Positions 18,376 to 27,133 of a DNA stretch of 64,000 nt are shown piece by piece. Numbering within the stretch: position 1 is the first letter of the stretch; every line of letters starts with the position of its first letter. Source of the DNA: Candidatus Eremiobacteraceae bacterium (GTDB lineage Bacteria > Vulcanimicrobiota > Vulcanimicrobiia > Eremiobacterales > Eremiobacteraceae); assembly GCA_035710745.1 (NCBI GenBank), contig DASTCX010000019.1:26225-90224 (forward strand). Reading direction: 5' to 3'. Below the pieces are notes generated by a model. The model did not search any database and was not told where the DNA came from. It worked only from the letters and a program-made list of their open reading frames with translations. The position numbers and the translations under genes were made by a program.

Positions 18376-18905
18376 TGCGCGAACGTCTCCCGCGTCAGCG
18401 GCTCATCTATCTCGAACTCGCCGCCGGGAAGCGTCGGCACTTTGCGGCCCGCGACCGTCACTTGAACGCGCGCGATGCCGCTGACCGACGTGACCGTATA
18501 CGTCAAGGATTTGAAGAGGCCGATCTCGTCACTCGCTCCGCCGCGATAGCCCTTTGCGATTGCGCCATTCAGGTCGACGGTCGCGAGATCACCCGCGAGG
18601 TCGACGGTCGCCGTCGTCCCCGGCGGGAACTGGACGACCGTGCTCGTCGGCACTGCCGGACCGGCAAGCAGCTGCGCGACGAGCGCGTTTTCGAGACGTG
18701 AACCCACAAGCGATTTATCGACGGAAAACGGGGTCGGCACGAGCGCGTCGCTGCCGACTTTGCAGAAATAGACGTTGACCTGAGGCGTAACGGTCGCCGG
18801 CGGTTTAGGCGTGCATCCGGCAGCGATCAAGGTAGCGAGAAGCAGAACGAACGGTATCCGTGGGCCCGAGATGATAGTCTCCCCCTCCCTGGCGAGCGTG
18901 TACAA
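18372..18905 (-). CDS. GerMN-domain lipoprotein
   Basis: 177 residues. Lipobox LIAAGC, then a GerMN domain (VNVYFCKVG ... ENALVAQLLAGP ... TVDLNGAIA), a module found in cell-envelope and spore-germination proteins and often next to amidases. Start: only TTG 18905 is available in frame. A purine-rich tract (AGGGAGGGGGAG) lies inside this reading, eight codons further on, just before two ATC codons, so a rare ATC start is possible. Overlaps the amidase gene by four bases. Confidence 0.8.
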   Translation of the reverse strand: MYTLAREGETIISGPRIPFVLLLATLIAAGCTPKPPATVTPQVNVYFCKVGSDALVPTPFSVDKSLVGSRLENALVAQLLAGPAVPTSTVVQFPPGTTATVDLAGDLATVDLNGAIAKGYRGGASDEIGLFKSLTYTVTSVSGIARVQVTVAGRKVPTLPGGEFEIDEPLTRETFAQ

Positions 18906-18991
18906 ATCGGCAAGCGCCTACGGATTTCTAACGTTCACGGCGCTCGGGTCGTTCTCCCGCGACCAACAAGGTCGGGCGAGCGGCCCTCCGG

Positions 18992-19717
18992 TTAAAGTCG
19001 AATGCGCGCGGCGGCGAAGAGACCGGCGCCGACGTTTCGGTCGGCTTCGCGACCACTGGCGAACTTCGCGGCGAAATTGATCGCTCGCCCGCCGACGAGA
19101 TAATCGAATCGGCCGCGCGTGATGCCGTAGGCCAATGAAAGATCCGTCATCCCCGCCGTCTCCGCGGCGCTTTTGCTGAACTGTTCGAATACGGGCGAGG
19201 TTCTCGTCACGTAGAGCAACCCGCTCAAGTGCGGCATCACAGCGAGGTCCGTTTCGAAGAACCGGTCCGCGCGCGCACCTACGGGGACGTCGCCGACCAG
19301 CTCGTAACGGCTGCCTGCGAGCCTCGACGCGTTGACCGTCGAGACATCGGTCTGCGGCGTGCGCTGCGCGAGGACTTGCGTGCCAGCTCCTATCCAGAAT
19401 CGGCCGGCGCGATCGATACGGAACCGGGCGGACGCGGTGAACCAACCGAGGGTCGCCTGCGACGGCCCCATCCTCGTGTTCACGGTCGCCGTGCCGACCG
19501 ATGGGATCCCTTCCAAATGGATCTGAAAAGGTTTCCAGCGCTGATCGAGCTGGATGAATCCCGCGAAGCCCGAAGTCGATACGTTCTCTTTCGGCTCGAA
19601 GTGCGTACCGGAAAGGGCTATAGCCTCGATGCCGAGTCGCGTATCGGCGCGCGCCTGCATGGTGATAAAGCAGCACGCAAATATCGCGAAAAGCGAAGCA
19701 AGAACGGACTTCGGCAT
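18992..19717 (-). CDS. Probable outer-membrane beta-barrel protein, unknown function
   Basis: 241 residues: signal peptide (to about residue 24, MQARA), then alternating polar/apolar strands and a C-terminal aromatic or hydrophobic strand ending AAARIRL. No family recognised with certainty. Codon use looks like the neighbours. Upstream of the GerMN operon by about 86 bases, which contain no other gene. Confidence 0.6.
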   Translation of the reverse strand: MPKSVLASLFAIFACCFITMQARADTRLGIEAIALSGTHFEPKENVSTSGFAGFIQLDQRWKPFQIHLEGIPSVGTATVNTRMGPSQATLGWFTASARFRIDRAGRFWIGAGTQVLAQRTPQTDVSTVNASRLAGSRYELVGDVPVGARADRFFETDLAVMPHLSGLLYVTRTSPVFEQFSKSAAETAGMTDLSLAYGITRGRFDYLVGGRAINFAAKFASGREADRNVGAGLFAAARIRL

Positions 19718-19756
19718 GATGCTGCATTGGGGTCGTCTGATGACGACTCCTCTACG

Positions 19757-20344
19757 TCAAGAACGCCACGCCGGATTCGTCAGCGATGTGAGTACGTGTT
19801 CGCGCCATGCGCCGTTGATGCGCAAGTAGTCGTTCGCGTGGCCTTCGACCGTGAATCCGAGCCTTTCGAGGACGGCGCGACTCCGCTCGTTCGAAGGAAC
19901 GAAGTTGGCCATGATGCGGTGTAGGTTCAGTTCCGCGAATGCGAAGCGGAGCAAGAGCGCCAGCGCTTCGTGCATCAATCCCTTGCCTTGCGCTTTTTCC
20001 GCAAGCGCATAGCCGAGATAGGCGGCTTGAAAAGGACCGCGCACGATTGCCGAGAGGTTCGCCGTGCCGGCGATGCCACCGTCGTCTCGGAGAAAGATGA
20101 ACGTTTTACACGATTCGTCGTGGAAGAACTCGATGCGGCGCCGCTCGATCTGATCGGACCAATGCTGGCGCGTCAAATGTTCGCGCGAGCACGCCGCTCC
20201 GTACGGCGTTAGGTGCGCCTCGTTCGCGGCGAAGAACGCGATGATGGCGTCGACGTCGTCGGGCTCGGCAAGCCGCACGTCGACGCGATTCCCCTCGAGG
20301 AGGAACGGACGTGTTCCGCGATCGCGCATCCCCGTTGTGTTCAC
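19757..20344 (-). CDS. GNAT N-acetyltransferase, RimJ/RimL-like
   Basis: About 195 residues. Shows the RimJ-like pattern VDVRLAEPDD, the acetyl-CoA loop (QGKGLMHEALALLL), FVPSNERSRAVLERLGF and a C-terminal EHVLTSL. Probably acetylates an alpha-amino group of a ribosomal protein or other acceptor. Start GTG 20344 is preferred over ATG 20329, because the upstream gene's stop overlaps a TGAGG ribosome-binding site five bases before it. Confidence 0.85.
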   Translation of the reverse strand: MNTTGMRDRGTRPFLLEGNRVDVRLAEPDDVDAIIAFFAANEAHLTPYGAACSREHLTRQHWSDQIERRRIEFFHDESCKTFIFLRDDGGIAGTANLSAIVRGPFQAAYLGYALAEKAQGKGLMHEALALLLRFAFAELNLHRIMANFVPSNERSRAVLERLGFTVEGHANDYLRINGAWREHVLTSLTNPAWRS

Positions 20345-20351
20345 CGGTGCC

Positions 20352-20753
20352 TCACGCACCCGGTACAGCCGGCAGCCAACATCGGTGAACGTCGATCGCG
20401 ACATTTGCATTGAGCGCGATCCAGTCCGAAATCGTCCCCGGCTTTTCCGGCTCGGCGACGAAAATGTAGATCGCCTTGTCGCGTGGATCGCGAATCCAAC
20501 GGACAAGGGACCTCTGATCGGGCGAGACCCGGTTCGCCCACATCTCGATCTCGTGACGTTCGCTCGGTGTAACTTTCTTCTCATCGAGCCAAAGTTCTGT
20601 CATAGGGTACATACGGTCAAGTATCCAGCATCGCGTGGGTGAGGAAGCTGGGGTCGGCAGCGGCGTAGCGGGTAACGTGGTCGGGTGCGTGCTTCTGGCA
20701 CAACCGAGCAGCACCGAACGAATGACACCAAGAATGGCAGCACGACCAGTCAT
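20352..20753 (-). CDS. Hypothetical small secreted or lipoprotein
   Basis: 133 residues. Short hydrophobic N-terminus with LLGCARST, a possible lipobox, and a C-terminal part that looks structured (SLVRWIRDPRDKAIYIFV). No family recognised. Ends seven bases before the acetyltransferase start and its stop overlaps that gene's ribosome-binding site, so it is probably a real, coupled gene. Confidence 0.5.
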   Translation of the reverse strand: MTGRAAILGVIRSVLLGCARSTHPTTLPATPLPTPASSPTRCWILDRMYPMTELWLDEKKVTPSERHEIEMWANRVSPDQRSLVRWIRDPRDKAIYIFVAEPEKPGTISDWIALNANVAIDVHRCWLPAVPGA

Positions 20754-20843
20754 TTCTTATCGAGCCCACCTTTTTGGTCGGTGTTGGACATTTCACTGGC
20801 GTGCCAACAATTTCCCATCATTCGTTCGAACACAATGCGCACG

Positions 20844-20872
20844 AAGACAACTGATTAGACTCGTGATAGAAT
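20844..20872 (+). promoter_or_regulatory. Possible leaderless promoter of the DHFR-like gene
   Basis: AAGACA (20844-20849), 17-base spacer, TAGAAT (20867-20872), then six bases to the ATG at 20879. The start of transcription would coincide with the start codon. The region 20754-20843 shows no gene. Confidence 0.4.
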
Positions 20873-20878
20873 CCGGTT

Positions 20879-21463
20879 ATGAGAAAGCTGATTTTGTTCA
20901 TGCATATGTCCCTCGACGGATACGTGGCGGACAAAGGACGGGCGTGGATTACGATGGCGCCGGGCATTTTCGGCAGCGCAGTTCCGGCGTTGATCAAAAG
21001 GTCGGACACGCTCTTGCTCGGGCGCATGATCGCCGACGATTTTTTAGACTATTGGCTCAACGCGGAAGCTAAAGAGAGCGGGTTAAGCAAGGGCGAGATC
21101 GCCTACGCGAGGTGGGCGACTAGGGCGCACAAAGTCATCATGTCGAAGGTCGATGAAAACCTCAAATGGGAGAACATCGAGCTTCGGGTCGTCAAGAGCG
21201 ACAAAGACATGGTCCGTGTCGTATCCAGTCTGAAGAAAAGGCGCGGCAAGAACATGATCGTCCACGGCGGCGTGCGGACCGCCCGGAATTTGATCAGGCT
21301 AGGCTTGGTCGACGAATACCAGATGGTCGTGCACCCGGTGCTCTTGGGCAAAGGCTACGCGTCGATATTCGAAAGCCTTACCAACCGGCGCGCCCTGAAG
21401 CTCGCAAGAGTCGAGGACCTCAAGGCTGGAGTGGTCCTGCTGGTGTACAAGATGGGAAGATGA
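20879..21463 (+). CDS. Dihydrofolate reductase-like (RibD C-terminal) protein
   Basis: 194 residues of the DHFR/RibD-C fold. MSLDGYVADKG at the N-terminus, LLLGRMIADDF in the middle, and the nucleotide-binding NMIVHGGVRTARNLIRLGLVDEYQ near the C-terminus. Members of this family are mostly uncharacterised reductases, distinct from FolA. Single gene, with its end only six bases before the 3' end of tmRNA on the other strand. Confidence 0.85.
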   Translation: MRKLILFMHMSLDGYVADKGRAWITMAPGIFGSAVPALIKRSDTLLLGRMIADDFLDYWLNAEAKESGLSKGEIAYARWATRAHKVIMSKVDENLKWENIELRVVKSDKDMVRVVSSLKKRRGKNMIVHGGVRTARNLIRLGLVDEYQMVVHPVLLGKGYASIFESLTNRRALKLARVEDLKAGVVLLVYKMGR

Positions 21464-21468
21464 GGAGA

Positions 21469-21821
21469 TGGTGGAGGCGACCGGAGTTGAACCGGTGTCC
21501 GAGAAGACCCCCACGAAGGCATCTACAAGCTTAGCTCAGGCTTTGATCTCGCGGCCGCGTACTCTCCCGAGCAAGATTACCGCGGTCGCATGCCCCGATC
21601 AATTTCCCACCTGCGTCGAGGTACCCGCAAACGGTAGCCGTCTTGTTTGACATCCGCGGGCCCGTGCCGGCGCCGTTGCCCCGCGGAAGTAGTAGCCTAA
21701 GTTAGGCTGCTAGTGCGTATTCGCTATTCGCGTTTATACGTTGTCCGATCGTTTAAGGAGGGCTCGGAACTCCGCTTGCTTCCTTCGCCTGGGCACAGCC
21801 CGTCGAGACCGTGACGCCCCC
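21469..21821 (-). ncRNA. ssrA: Transfer-messenger RNA
   Basis: tmRNA rescues stalled ribosomes. The 5' end GGGGGCGTCACGGTCTCGACG (21821 downwards) has the conserved tRNA-like D-loop region, and the 3' end (GGTTCAACTCC ... CGCCTCCACCA) has a T-arm and encoded CCA. The ends pair as a 7-bp acceptor stem including one G-U. Length about 353 nt, one-piece form. The tag reading frame is annotated separately. Convergent with the DHFR-like gene. Confidence 0.93.
21702..21731 (-). other. tmRNA tag-peptide reading frame
   Basis: Reads ANSEYALAA then TAA, starting at a GCG resume codon (21731-21729). The ending YALAA matches the proteolysis tag of most bacteria. The stop lies in a GCCTAA/TTAGGC hairpin. 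The resume position is inferred; the reading frame upstream is open, so a longer tag cannot be ruled out. Confidence 0.75.
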
Positions 21822-21871
21822 GCGACATACGTTTCTAGATGAAACGACCGGCTATCGACGCCGGCCAATCT

Positions 21872-21900
21872 AGTATACCTGATTTCCGGCGCGCCTGCAA
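21872..21900 (-). promoter_or_regulatory. Promoter of tmRNA
   Basis: TTGCAG (21900-21895), 17-base spacer, TATACT (21877-21872) on the minus strand, about 50 bases before the mature 5' end, leaving room for RNase P processing. Confidence 0.6.
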
Positions 21901-21910
21901 GACGCGCCCA

Positions 21911-23578
21911 TCACATGCTTTGCTTGTATTGAGCCAGACGCGGATTGGGCTGCAGCAGCACGAGCGAGTCGTTGTAGTCGAAGTAGACGTCGAAATAGCG
22001 CAGGAACTGATAGCCGATCAGACCGTTTTGATCTTCGCCTTGGAAATCGGCGACCGAATCGACGATGTCGTAGACGCGAAAGTCGTCGAGGCTCGCACCA
22101 GCCACGAAATGCTTCACGGTCGCCGGCTGCAGCTCGAAAAGCCCTCCGACACCCTCCGCCGTCACGAGCGGATAGTACGTCTTGTTCGCGATGGTATAGC
22201 TCAGCGCCGGCAGCTCGGCGGCGTGCTTTTGCGCGAAACCCTGGAAGAGCACGACGAGCGTCGACCCCGTATCGATGATGAAATCGTTCCCACCCGTCTC
22301 GCCCAACGACGCGCTCACGACCGGTACCGCATCATCGAGCTTCAGCGGCAACGGATACACCGTGCCCGACGGCGGCACGAACGATTTCGGATCGTACGCA
22401 TCGACGGTGCCGTCGTAGTAGTCGACCTTTATGACTGCACCCGCGAGAAAATCGTAACCGAGCAGGCCGACGACTTTCGTGTCGCGGTCCTGCTGGTAGT
22501 TGAATGGGATCGCGGAGATGCTCACGTCATCGAGCGCGAGATCGCCGATGCGCATCTCGGGCACGATCGTGTTGGCGGCCTCGAACGTTCCGGCGACGGT
22601 ATGCGTGCTCTCTCCGAAGCGCTTGAGGCCAAGCTGATCCGCGACACCGGCATCGAGCGCGATGCCCGACGTTCCGGAATCGAGCTTGAAGTCGAGACCG
22701 CGGCCGTTGACGCTCAGGCGGACGATGATCGAACCGTTCTCGATCCGAGCGGGCAGGCGGACGTGCGTGACGCCGGCCGGGAAATGAAGCGGCGACCGTG
22801 TCGGCGGTATCGCAAGTTCGGACGGCGCGACGGGACCGCCGTAAGAAAGCTGCGACGTGCGCCAATCGACGTCGTTCCCGGCGAAGCCGTCGAAGAGATG
22901 TTGATGCCATGGGGTCGTCAGGCCGTCGGTGGTGCGGAAATCGTCGTACGTCCAGACGATCCGGTGGCCGAGACGGCTCTCTTCTCTTCGGAAGAGCCTG
23001 CCGGTCGCTGTCTCGATGAACAGCCACTCGTGACGGCCCGCGCTCGGGTTCACCTCGACGACGTACGCGTGCTCGGGAGTAGCGACTTCACCGAGCAGGC
23101 GAACCGAGCCGAGGTTCTCGCCCTTGATCGCCCGGCTCAACGCCTGATCGCTTCGCGCTTCTTCTCCATGCACGCCGCTGACCGACCGCGTGTAACCGTT
23201 TTCGTTTTGACGCCATTGCTGCCCATGATACGTACCGCTCGCCGTCGTCGTCGGACCAAGCCGAGTCGTTTCGATGAAATCGTCGCCAGAGTCGAGCTCG
23301 GTATACGTCCCCGATTCGCCGTACGCGGTGATCGCATCGACTTCACGCGATGTCGTAGTCCCCTTCGGAAGCGAGCCAGAGCTCGCGTCGTACAAGGCAA
23401 GCACCTGCGTCAGCGTCGCTTTTGTGGGAACGATGCCGGCGGGTGGCTGCGCGCTGGGATCCGCGGTGGCGGCCGGAGCCGGCGGTGCGTCCGCGAATGC
23501 CCTCACCGGTCCGGACGCGAACGCGATCGAAACGCAGGTTGCGATCGCGAGACGTCCGAGCGCGCTCCAACCGTTCAT
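21911..23578 (-). CDS. Secreted two-lobed retropepsin-like aspartyl protease, paralogue 1
   Basis: 555 residues. Signal peptide, Ala/Pro-rich linker, then an N-terminal domain (about 55-250) with YDDFRTTDGL, perhaps LolA-like. The second half holds two retropepsin-like lobes: DSG at 300-302 with GLLGYDF at 371-377, and DTG at 436-438 with GLIGYQF at 519-525. Two Asp motifs in one chain resemble the pepsin layout rather than the dimeric retropepsins. Last of three tandem paralogues; its start overlaps the second copy's stop by four bases. Substrate unknown. Confidence 0.85.
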   Translation of the reverse strand: MNGWSALGRLAIATCVSIAFASGPVRAFADAPPAPAATADPSAQPPAGIVPTKATLTQVLALYDASSGSLPKGTTTSREVDAITAYGESGTYTELDSGDDFIETTRLGPTTTASGTYHGQQWRQNENGYTRSVSGVHGEEARSDQALSRAIKGENLGSVRLLGEVATPEHAYVVEVNPSAGRHEWLFIETATGRLFRREESRLGHRIVWTYDDFRTTDGLTTPWHQHLFDGFAGNDVDWRTSQLSYGGPVAPSELAIPPTRSPLHFPAGVTHVRLPARIENGSIIVRLSVNGRGLDFKLDSGTSGIALDAGVADQLGLKRFGESTHTVAGTFEAANTIVPEMRIGDLALDDVSISAIPFNYQQDRDTKVVGLLGYDFLAGAVIKVDYYDGTVDAYDPKSFVPPSGTVYPLPLKLDDAVPVVSASLGETGGNDFIIDTGSTLVVLFQGFAQKHAAELPALSYTIANKTYYPLVTAEGVGGLFELQPATVKHFVAGASLDDFRVYDIVDSVADFQGEDQNGLIGYQFLRYFDVYFDYNDSLVLLQPNPRLAQYKQSM

Positions 23579-25254
23579 TGCTTCATCTCGTTGAGCAGAA
23601 TCGAATTCGGTTGTAGGAAGATCGTCGAATCAGCGTAGTCGAAATAGACGTCGAAGAACTGCAGTATCGGATAACCCACGAGACCATCGATGTCCTCGCC
23701 GACGAAGTTCGCGGCTTGCGTAAGCCGTACGTCCTGGAAGCCCTCTTCACCGATGAAAAAATCCCGCGCCTGGATGGGCTGAAGGAAAAAAAATCCGCCA
23801 ACTCCTTGCGCAACCTCCTTCGGATAGTACACCTTCCTGCCGTCCGCGTAACCAATTTGCGCGATATCGTTGCTGTGCTGCTTGGCGAAATCGTCGAAAA
23901 TGATGAACGATTGCGCGCCGGTGTCGATGACGAAGTTGCCGGGGTCTCCACTTCCGAGCTGAGCATCGATCATCGGGATTTGATCGTCTAGCTTGATCGG
24001 TAGTTTTTCGATCGGTCCGGCCGGCGCCTTGAACGATGCCGCGTCGAACGCGTCGACCGTGTCGTTGACGTAGTCTACCTTCACGACCGCGCCGGCAAAG
24101 AAATCATAGCCGAGCAGCCCGACGACCTTGTGCTCCGAGTCGGGATTGTAAAAGAACGGGAGACATTGAACGACGACGTTGTGCATCGACAGCGGCCCGA
24201 TCTGGATCTCGGACACGATGGCGCTCGACACTTCATGCGATGTCGACTGCTCGTCGCTTTGAGTATCGAATTTCTCCAGCCCGAGCTGGCTCGCGACATC
24301 GGCGTCGATGACGACGCCGCTCGCGCCGGAATCGAGCTGGAGATCGAGGCCCCGACCGCCGATCGTCACGTGCACGATGATCGCGCCGTCTTCAAACATC
24401 GCCGGAAGTCGGATGTCGCCTGCGGCGGCCGGGAACGTGAGCGGCCCTCGGCTCGGCGGGATCGCGAGTTCGCCCGGCGTGAGCCGCGCTGCGTCGTCGA
24501 GACTCGTGGTCTTCCAATCGAAAGCATCTTCAGGCGACCCGTCCGCGTAGGTCTCGTGCCAAGGTTCGACAACGCCGTCCGTCGTGCGGAAGTCGTCGTA
24601 CGTGTACGTCTCGCGCGTGCCGTCACCTGAGTCTTCCTTGCGTACGAGCCTACCGCTCGCCCTGTCGATGAACAGCCACTCGAGCAAGCCGCCCTGCGGG
24701 TGGACTTCCATCACGTACGCTTCGACCGGCTTCGCGACTTCACCGAGGAGGCGCACCGAATCCGCGGGGGTGCCCTTTAACGCGTCGGCAAGGGCTCTGG
24801 CGCTCAACATCGATTCGTCGTGGATGCCGCTTACGATACGAGTGTAGCCGTTCTCGTTGTGGCTCCAGCGGACGCCGTGGAACGACCCGAATGAAGCCGA
24901 GGTCCGCCCCAACCGGAACGTCGTGACGAAGTCGTTGCCAGAGCGCACGATCGTCTCGGTGCCGCTATCGCTTTGTCCAGATACCGCATCGACTTCGCGC
25001 GACACAGCGATCGGCTTGACGACGTTCCCGGCACTTGCTCGATAAAGCGCGAGCACCTCAGCAACAGTCTTTGTCGTAGGAACGAGTCCGGCGGGCGGCA
25101 GCGTGCTTGGATCGGGCGTCGCCGTGGATGTGGTCGAGGGTGCATCTGCCAGCAATGATCCGACGGTGCCGCCTGCGAGAGCCGGCGCCGAATAGACCGC
25201 CCCCGCTACGAGCGCTGCGCTAGACCAAGAAGCAATCGTATTTCTGATCGTCAC
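23575..25254 (-). CDS. Secreted two-lobed retropepsin-like aspartyl protease, paralogue 2
   Basis: 559 residues, same layout as its neighbours: signal peptide, linker, N-terminal domain with YDDFRTTDGV, lobe 1 DSG at 308-310 (LDSGASGVVID), lobe 2 DTG at 444-446 (IDTGAQSFIIF), and both GLLGYDF and GLVGYPI motifs. Starts at GTG 25254. The three copies differ enough that the duplication is old. Six bases separate it from the third copy. Confidence 0.85.
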   Translation of the reverse strand: MTIRNTIASWSSAALVAGAVYSAPALAGGTVGSLLADAPSTTSTATPDPSTLPPAGLVPTTKTVAEVLALYRASAGNVVKPIAVSREVDAVSGQSDSGTETIVRSGNDFVTTFRLGRTSASFGSFHGVRWSHNENGYTRIVSGIHDESMLSARALADALKGTPADSVRLLGEVAKPVEAYVMEVHPQGGLLEWLFIDRASGRLVRKEDSGDGTRETYTYDDFRTTDGVVEPWHETYADGSPEDAFDWKTTSLDDAARLTPGELAIPPSRGPLTFPAAAGDIRLPAMFEDGAIIVHVTIGGRGLDLQLDSGASGVVIDADVASQLGLEKFDTQSDEQSTSHEVSSAIVSEIQIGPLSMHNVVVQCLPFFYNPDSEHKVVGLLGYDFFAGAVVKVDYVNDTVDAFDAASFKAPAGPIEKLPIKLDDQIPMIDAQLGSGDPGNFVIDTGAQSFIIFDDFAKQHSNDIAQIGYADGRKVYYPKEVAQGVGGFFFLQPIQARDFFIGEEGFQDVRLTQAANFVGEDIDGLVGYPILQFFDVYFDYADSTIFLQPNSILLNEMKQ

Positions 25255-25260
25255 TGCTTG

Positions 25261-27000
25261 TCACTGAGAAGAGAGCACGCGCAAGACGAGCAGTTTGTTC
25301 GGCTGGAGGATCAGCATCGAGTCACGGTAATCGAAGTAGACGTCGAAATACTTGAGCAACGTATGGCCGATCAGGCCATCTAAGTCCTCATCTTTGAAAT
25401 CCGATTGCGCGCGGACGGCGTCGAGGACGGTGAAATCGTTGAAACCGACCGTCGCGAATCTGAACGTCGATGCCTGAAGGGGCATGAGCGAGACTTCGCC
25501 GCCGACGCCTTGCGAGGTGACGATCGGATAGAAGGTACGGCTGCCCTCCGAGTATCCGAAATCGAGCAGATTGTTCGAATTCTCGGAGACGAACGACGGG
25601 AAGACGAGCACGGCGAACGACCCGGTATCGACGATGAACTGCCCCATCGCGCCGCCGCCGACTTGCGCCGATGCGACGGGGACGTCGTCGTCGAGCCTGA
25701 TCGGGACTTGGAACGTCTGACCTGGCGGCACGTGGAACGCCGAATAGTCGTACGCGTCGACGGTTTGATTGAGGTAATCCACTTTGACGACCGCGCCTGC
25801 GAGGAAGTCGTAGCCGAGCAGCCCGACGATCTTCGTGTGCTCGTCCCAATTCGATGCGAACGGCAGGCAGTGCACGCTGACGTTCGACATCGTGAGCTGT
25901 CCGATCTGGATCTGCGGAACGATCGCATCGGATGCCTGGAAATCGCCCGCGACCGCTTGCGTCCGCTGGCCGAACGTCTGAAGTCCGAGCTGGCGCGCGA
26001 CGTCCGCGTCGATGACGATGTTGCTCGCGCCCGAGTCGAGCTGGAAGTCGAGACCGCGCCCGTTGATCGTCAGCCTGACGATGATGACGCCGTACTCGAT
26101 GCGCGCGGGCAGCCGGACTTCGGTGACGCCCGCCGGGAAATGGAGCGGCGAGCGTGACTGCGGTATCGCGACGTCCGCCGGTGACACGGCGGCACCTAAC
26201 TGGAGGCTCGTCGTCGTCGTATCGACATCGTTGCCGACGAAGCCGTCGGAGAAGTGCTCGTGCCACGACTCGGTCGTACCGTCAGTCGTACGGAAATCGT
26301 CGTACGTCCAAATGAGCCGATGCCCGGTGCGCGACGCTTCGCGCCGCACGAGGCGCCCCGACGTCGTGTCGAAGAACAGCCACTCGTGCCGGCCGCCTTT
26401 CGGATCGACCTCGACGACGTACGCGGTCACCGGCGTCGTCACCGTGCCGAGCAGCCGAACGGTGTCGACGTTCTCGCCGTGCTCGGCCTTCGAAAGCGCG
26501 CCCGAACTGAGCTCCTCTTCGGGATGCATATCGGTCAGCGCATTCGTGTAGCCGTTTTCGTTCTGCTCCCAGCGTTTGCCGTGGTTGCTGCCGCTCGACG
26601 TCGTCGATGGCCCGAGCTGCGTCGTCTCGACGTAGTCGTCGCCGGAGCGCGCGTACGACTCGGTTCCGCTTTCTCCATACGCGGAAATCGCGTCGACCTC
26701 GCGCATCGTCGAAACCGGTTTAGCCGGTTTCCCTTCGCTCGACCTATACGCGCGCAACACTTGCGCGAGCGACACTTTCGTCGGCGTGATCCCTGATGGC
26801 GGCTGATCGCTCGGGTCCGGCGTCGATGAGCTCGCCGCGGCGATCGCCGCATCCGCGCCCGACGTCGAAGCGGGTGTCGCGGTCGGCGACACGGCCGGGG
26901 CGGGAGACGGCGTTGTCGACGCCTCGCGTGCGCTCGCCGCAGTGCCGAGCACGAGCGCGAGCGCGGAAACCAAAACTACCACGCACGTAGTGCGAGCCAT
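25261..27000 (-). CDS. Secreted two-lobed retropepsin-like aspartyl protease, paralogue 3
   Basis: 579 residues, first of the tandem triplet. Longer Pro/Ala/Thr linker after the signal peptide (about 25-65). Lobe 1 DSG at 322-324 (LDSGASNIVID), lobe 2 DTG at 458-460 (VDTGSFAVLVF). Both GLLGYDF and the terminal GLIGHTLLKYFDVYFDY region are present. ATG 27000; a terminator of the preceding gene lies about 57 bases upstream, so this gene needs its own promoter. Confidence 0.85.
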   Translation of the reverse strand: MARTTCVVVLVSALALVLGTAASAREASTTPSPAPAVSPTATPASTSGADAAIAAASSSTPDPSDQPPSGITPTKVSLAQVLRAYRSSEGKPAKPVSTMREVDAISAYGESGTESYARSGDDYVETTQLGPSTTSSGSNHGKRWEQNENGYTNALTDMHPEEELSSGALSKAEHGENVDTVRLLGTVTTPVTAYVVEVDPKGGRHEWLFFDTTSGRLVRREASRTGHRLIWTYDDFRTTDGTTESWHEHFSDGFVGNDVDTTTTSLQLGAAVSPADVAIPQSRSPLHFPAGVTEVRLPARIEYGVIIVRLTINGRGLDFQLDSGASNIVIDADVARQLGLQTFGQRTQAVAGDFQASDAIVPQIQIGQLTMSNVSVHCLPFASNWDEHTKIVGLLGYDFLAGAVVKVDYLNQTVDAYDYSAFHVPPGQTFQVPIRLDDDVPVASAQVGGGAMGQFIVDTGSFAVLVFPSFVSENSNNLLDFGYSEGSRTFYPIVTSQGVGGEVSLMPLQASTFRFATVGFNDFTVLDAVRAQSDFKDEDLDGLIGHTLLKYFDVYFDYRDSMLILQPNKLLVLRVLSSQ

Positions 27001-27056
27001 GCCCGGTGATTCGGCGAGCTGCGGAGCCCATCCTCACGAACGCCGCCTGGCCCAAG

Positions 27057-27096
27057 ATTAAAAAGAGCGGCCGGCCATGCTCGGGCCGACCGCTCT
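27057..27096 (-). terminator. Rho-independent terminator after the cupin gene
   Basis: On the minus strand AGAGCGG ... CCGCTCT (27096-27064, with further inner pairing GGCC/GGCC) is followed by TTTTTAAT. A second hairpin, CGCCGGGC-TATT-GCCCGGCG, lies at 27100-27119, just after the cupin stop codon. Confidence 0.8.
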
Positions 27097-27133
27097 ACGC
27101 GCCGGGCTATTGCCCGGCGTCTCCACCCGCTGC

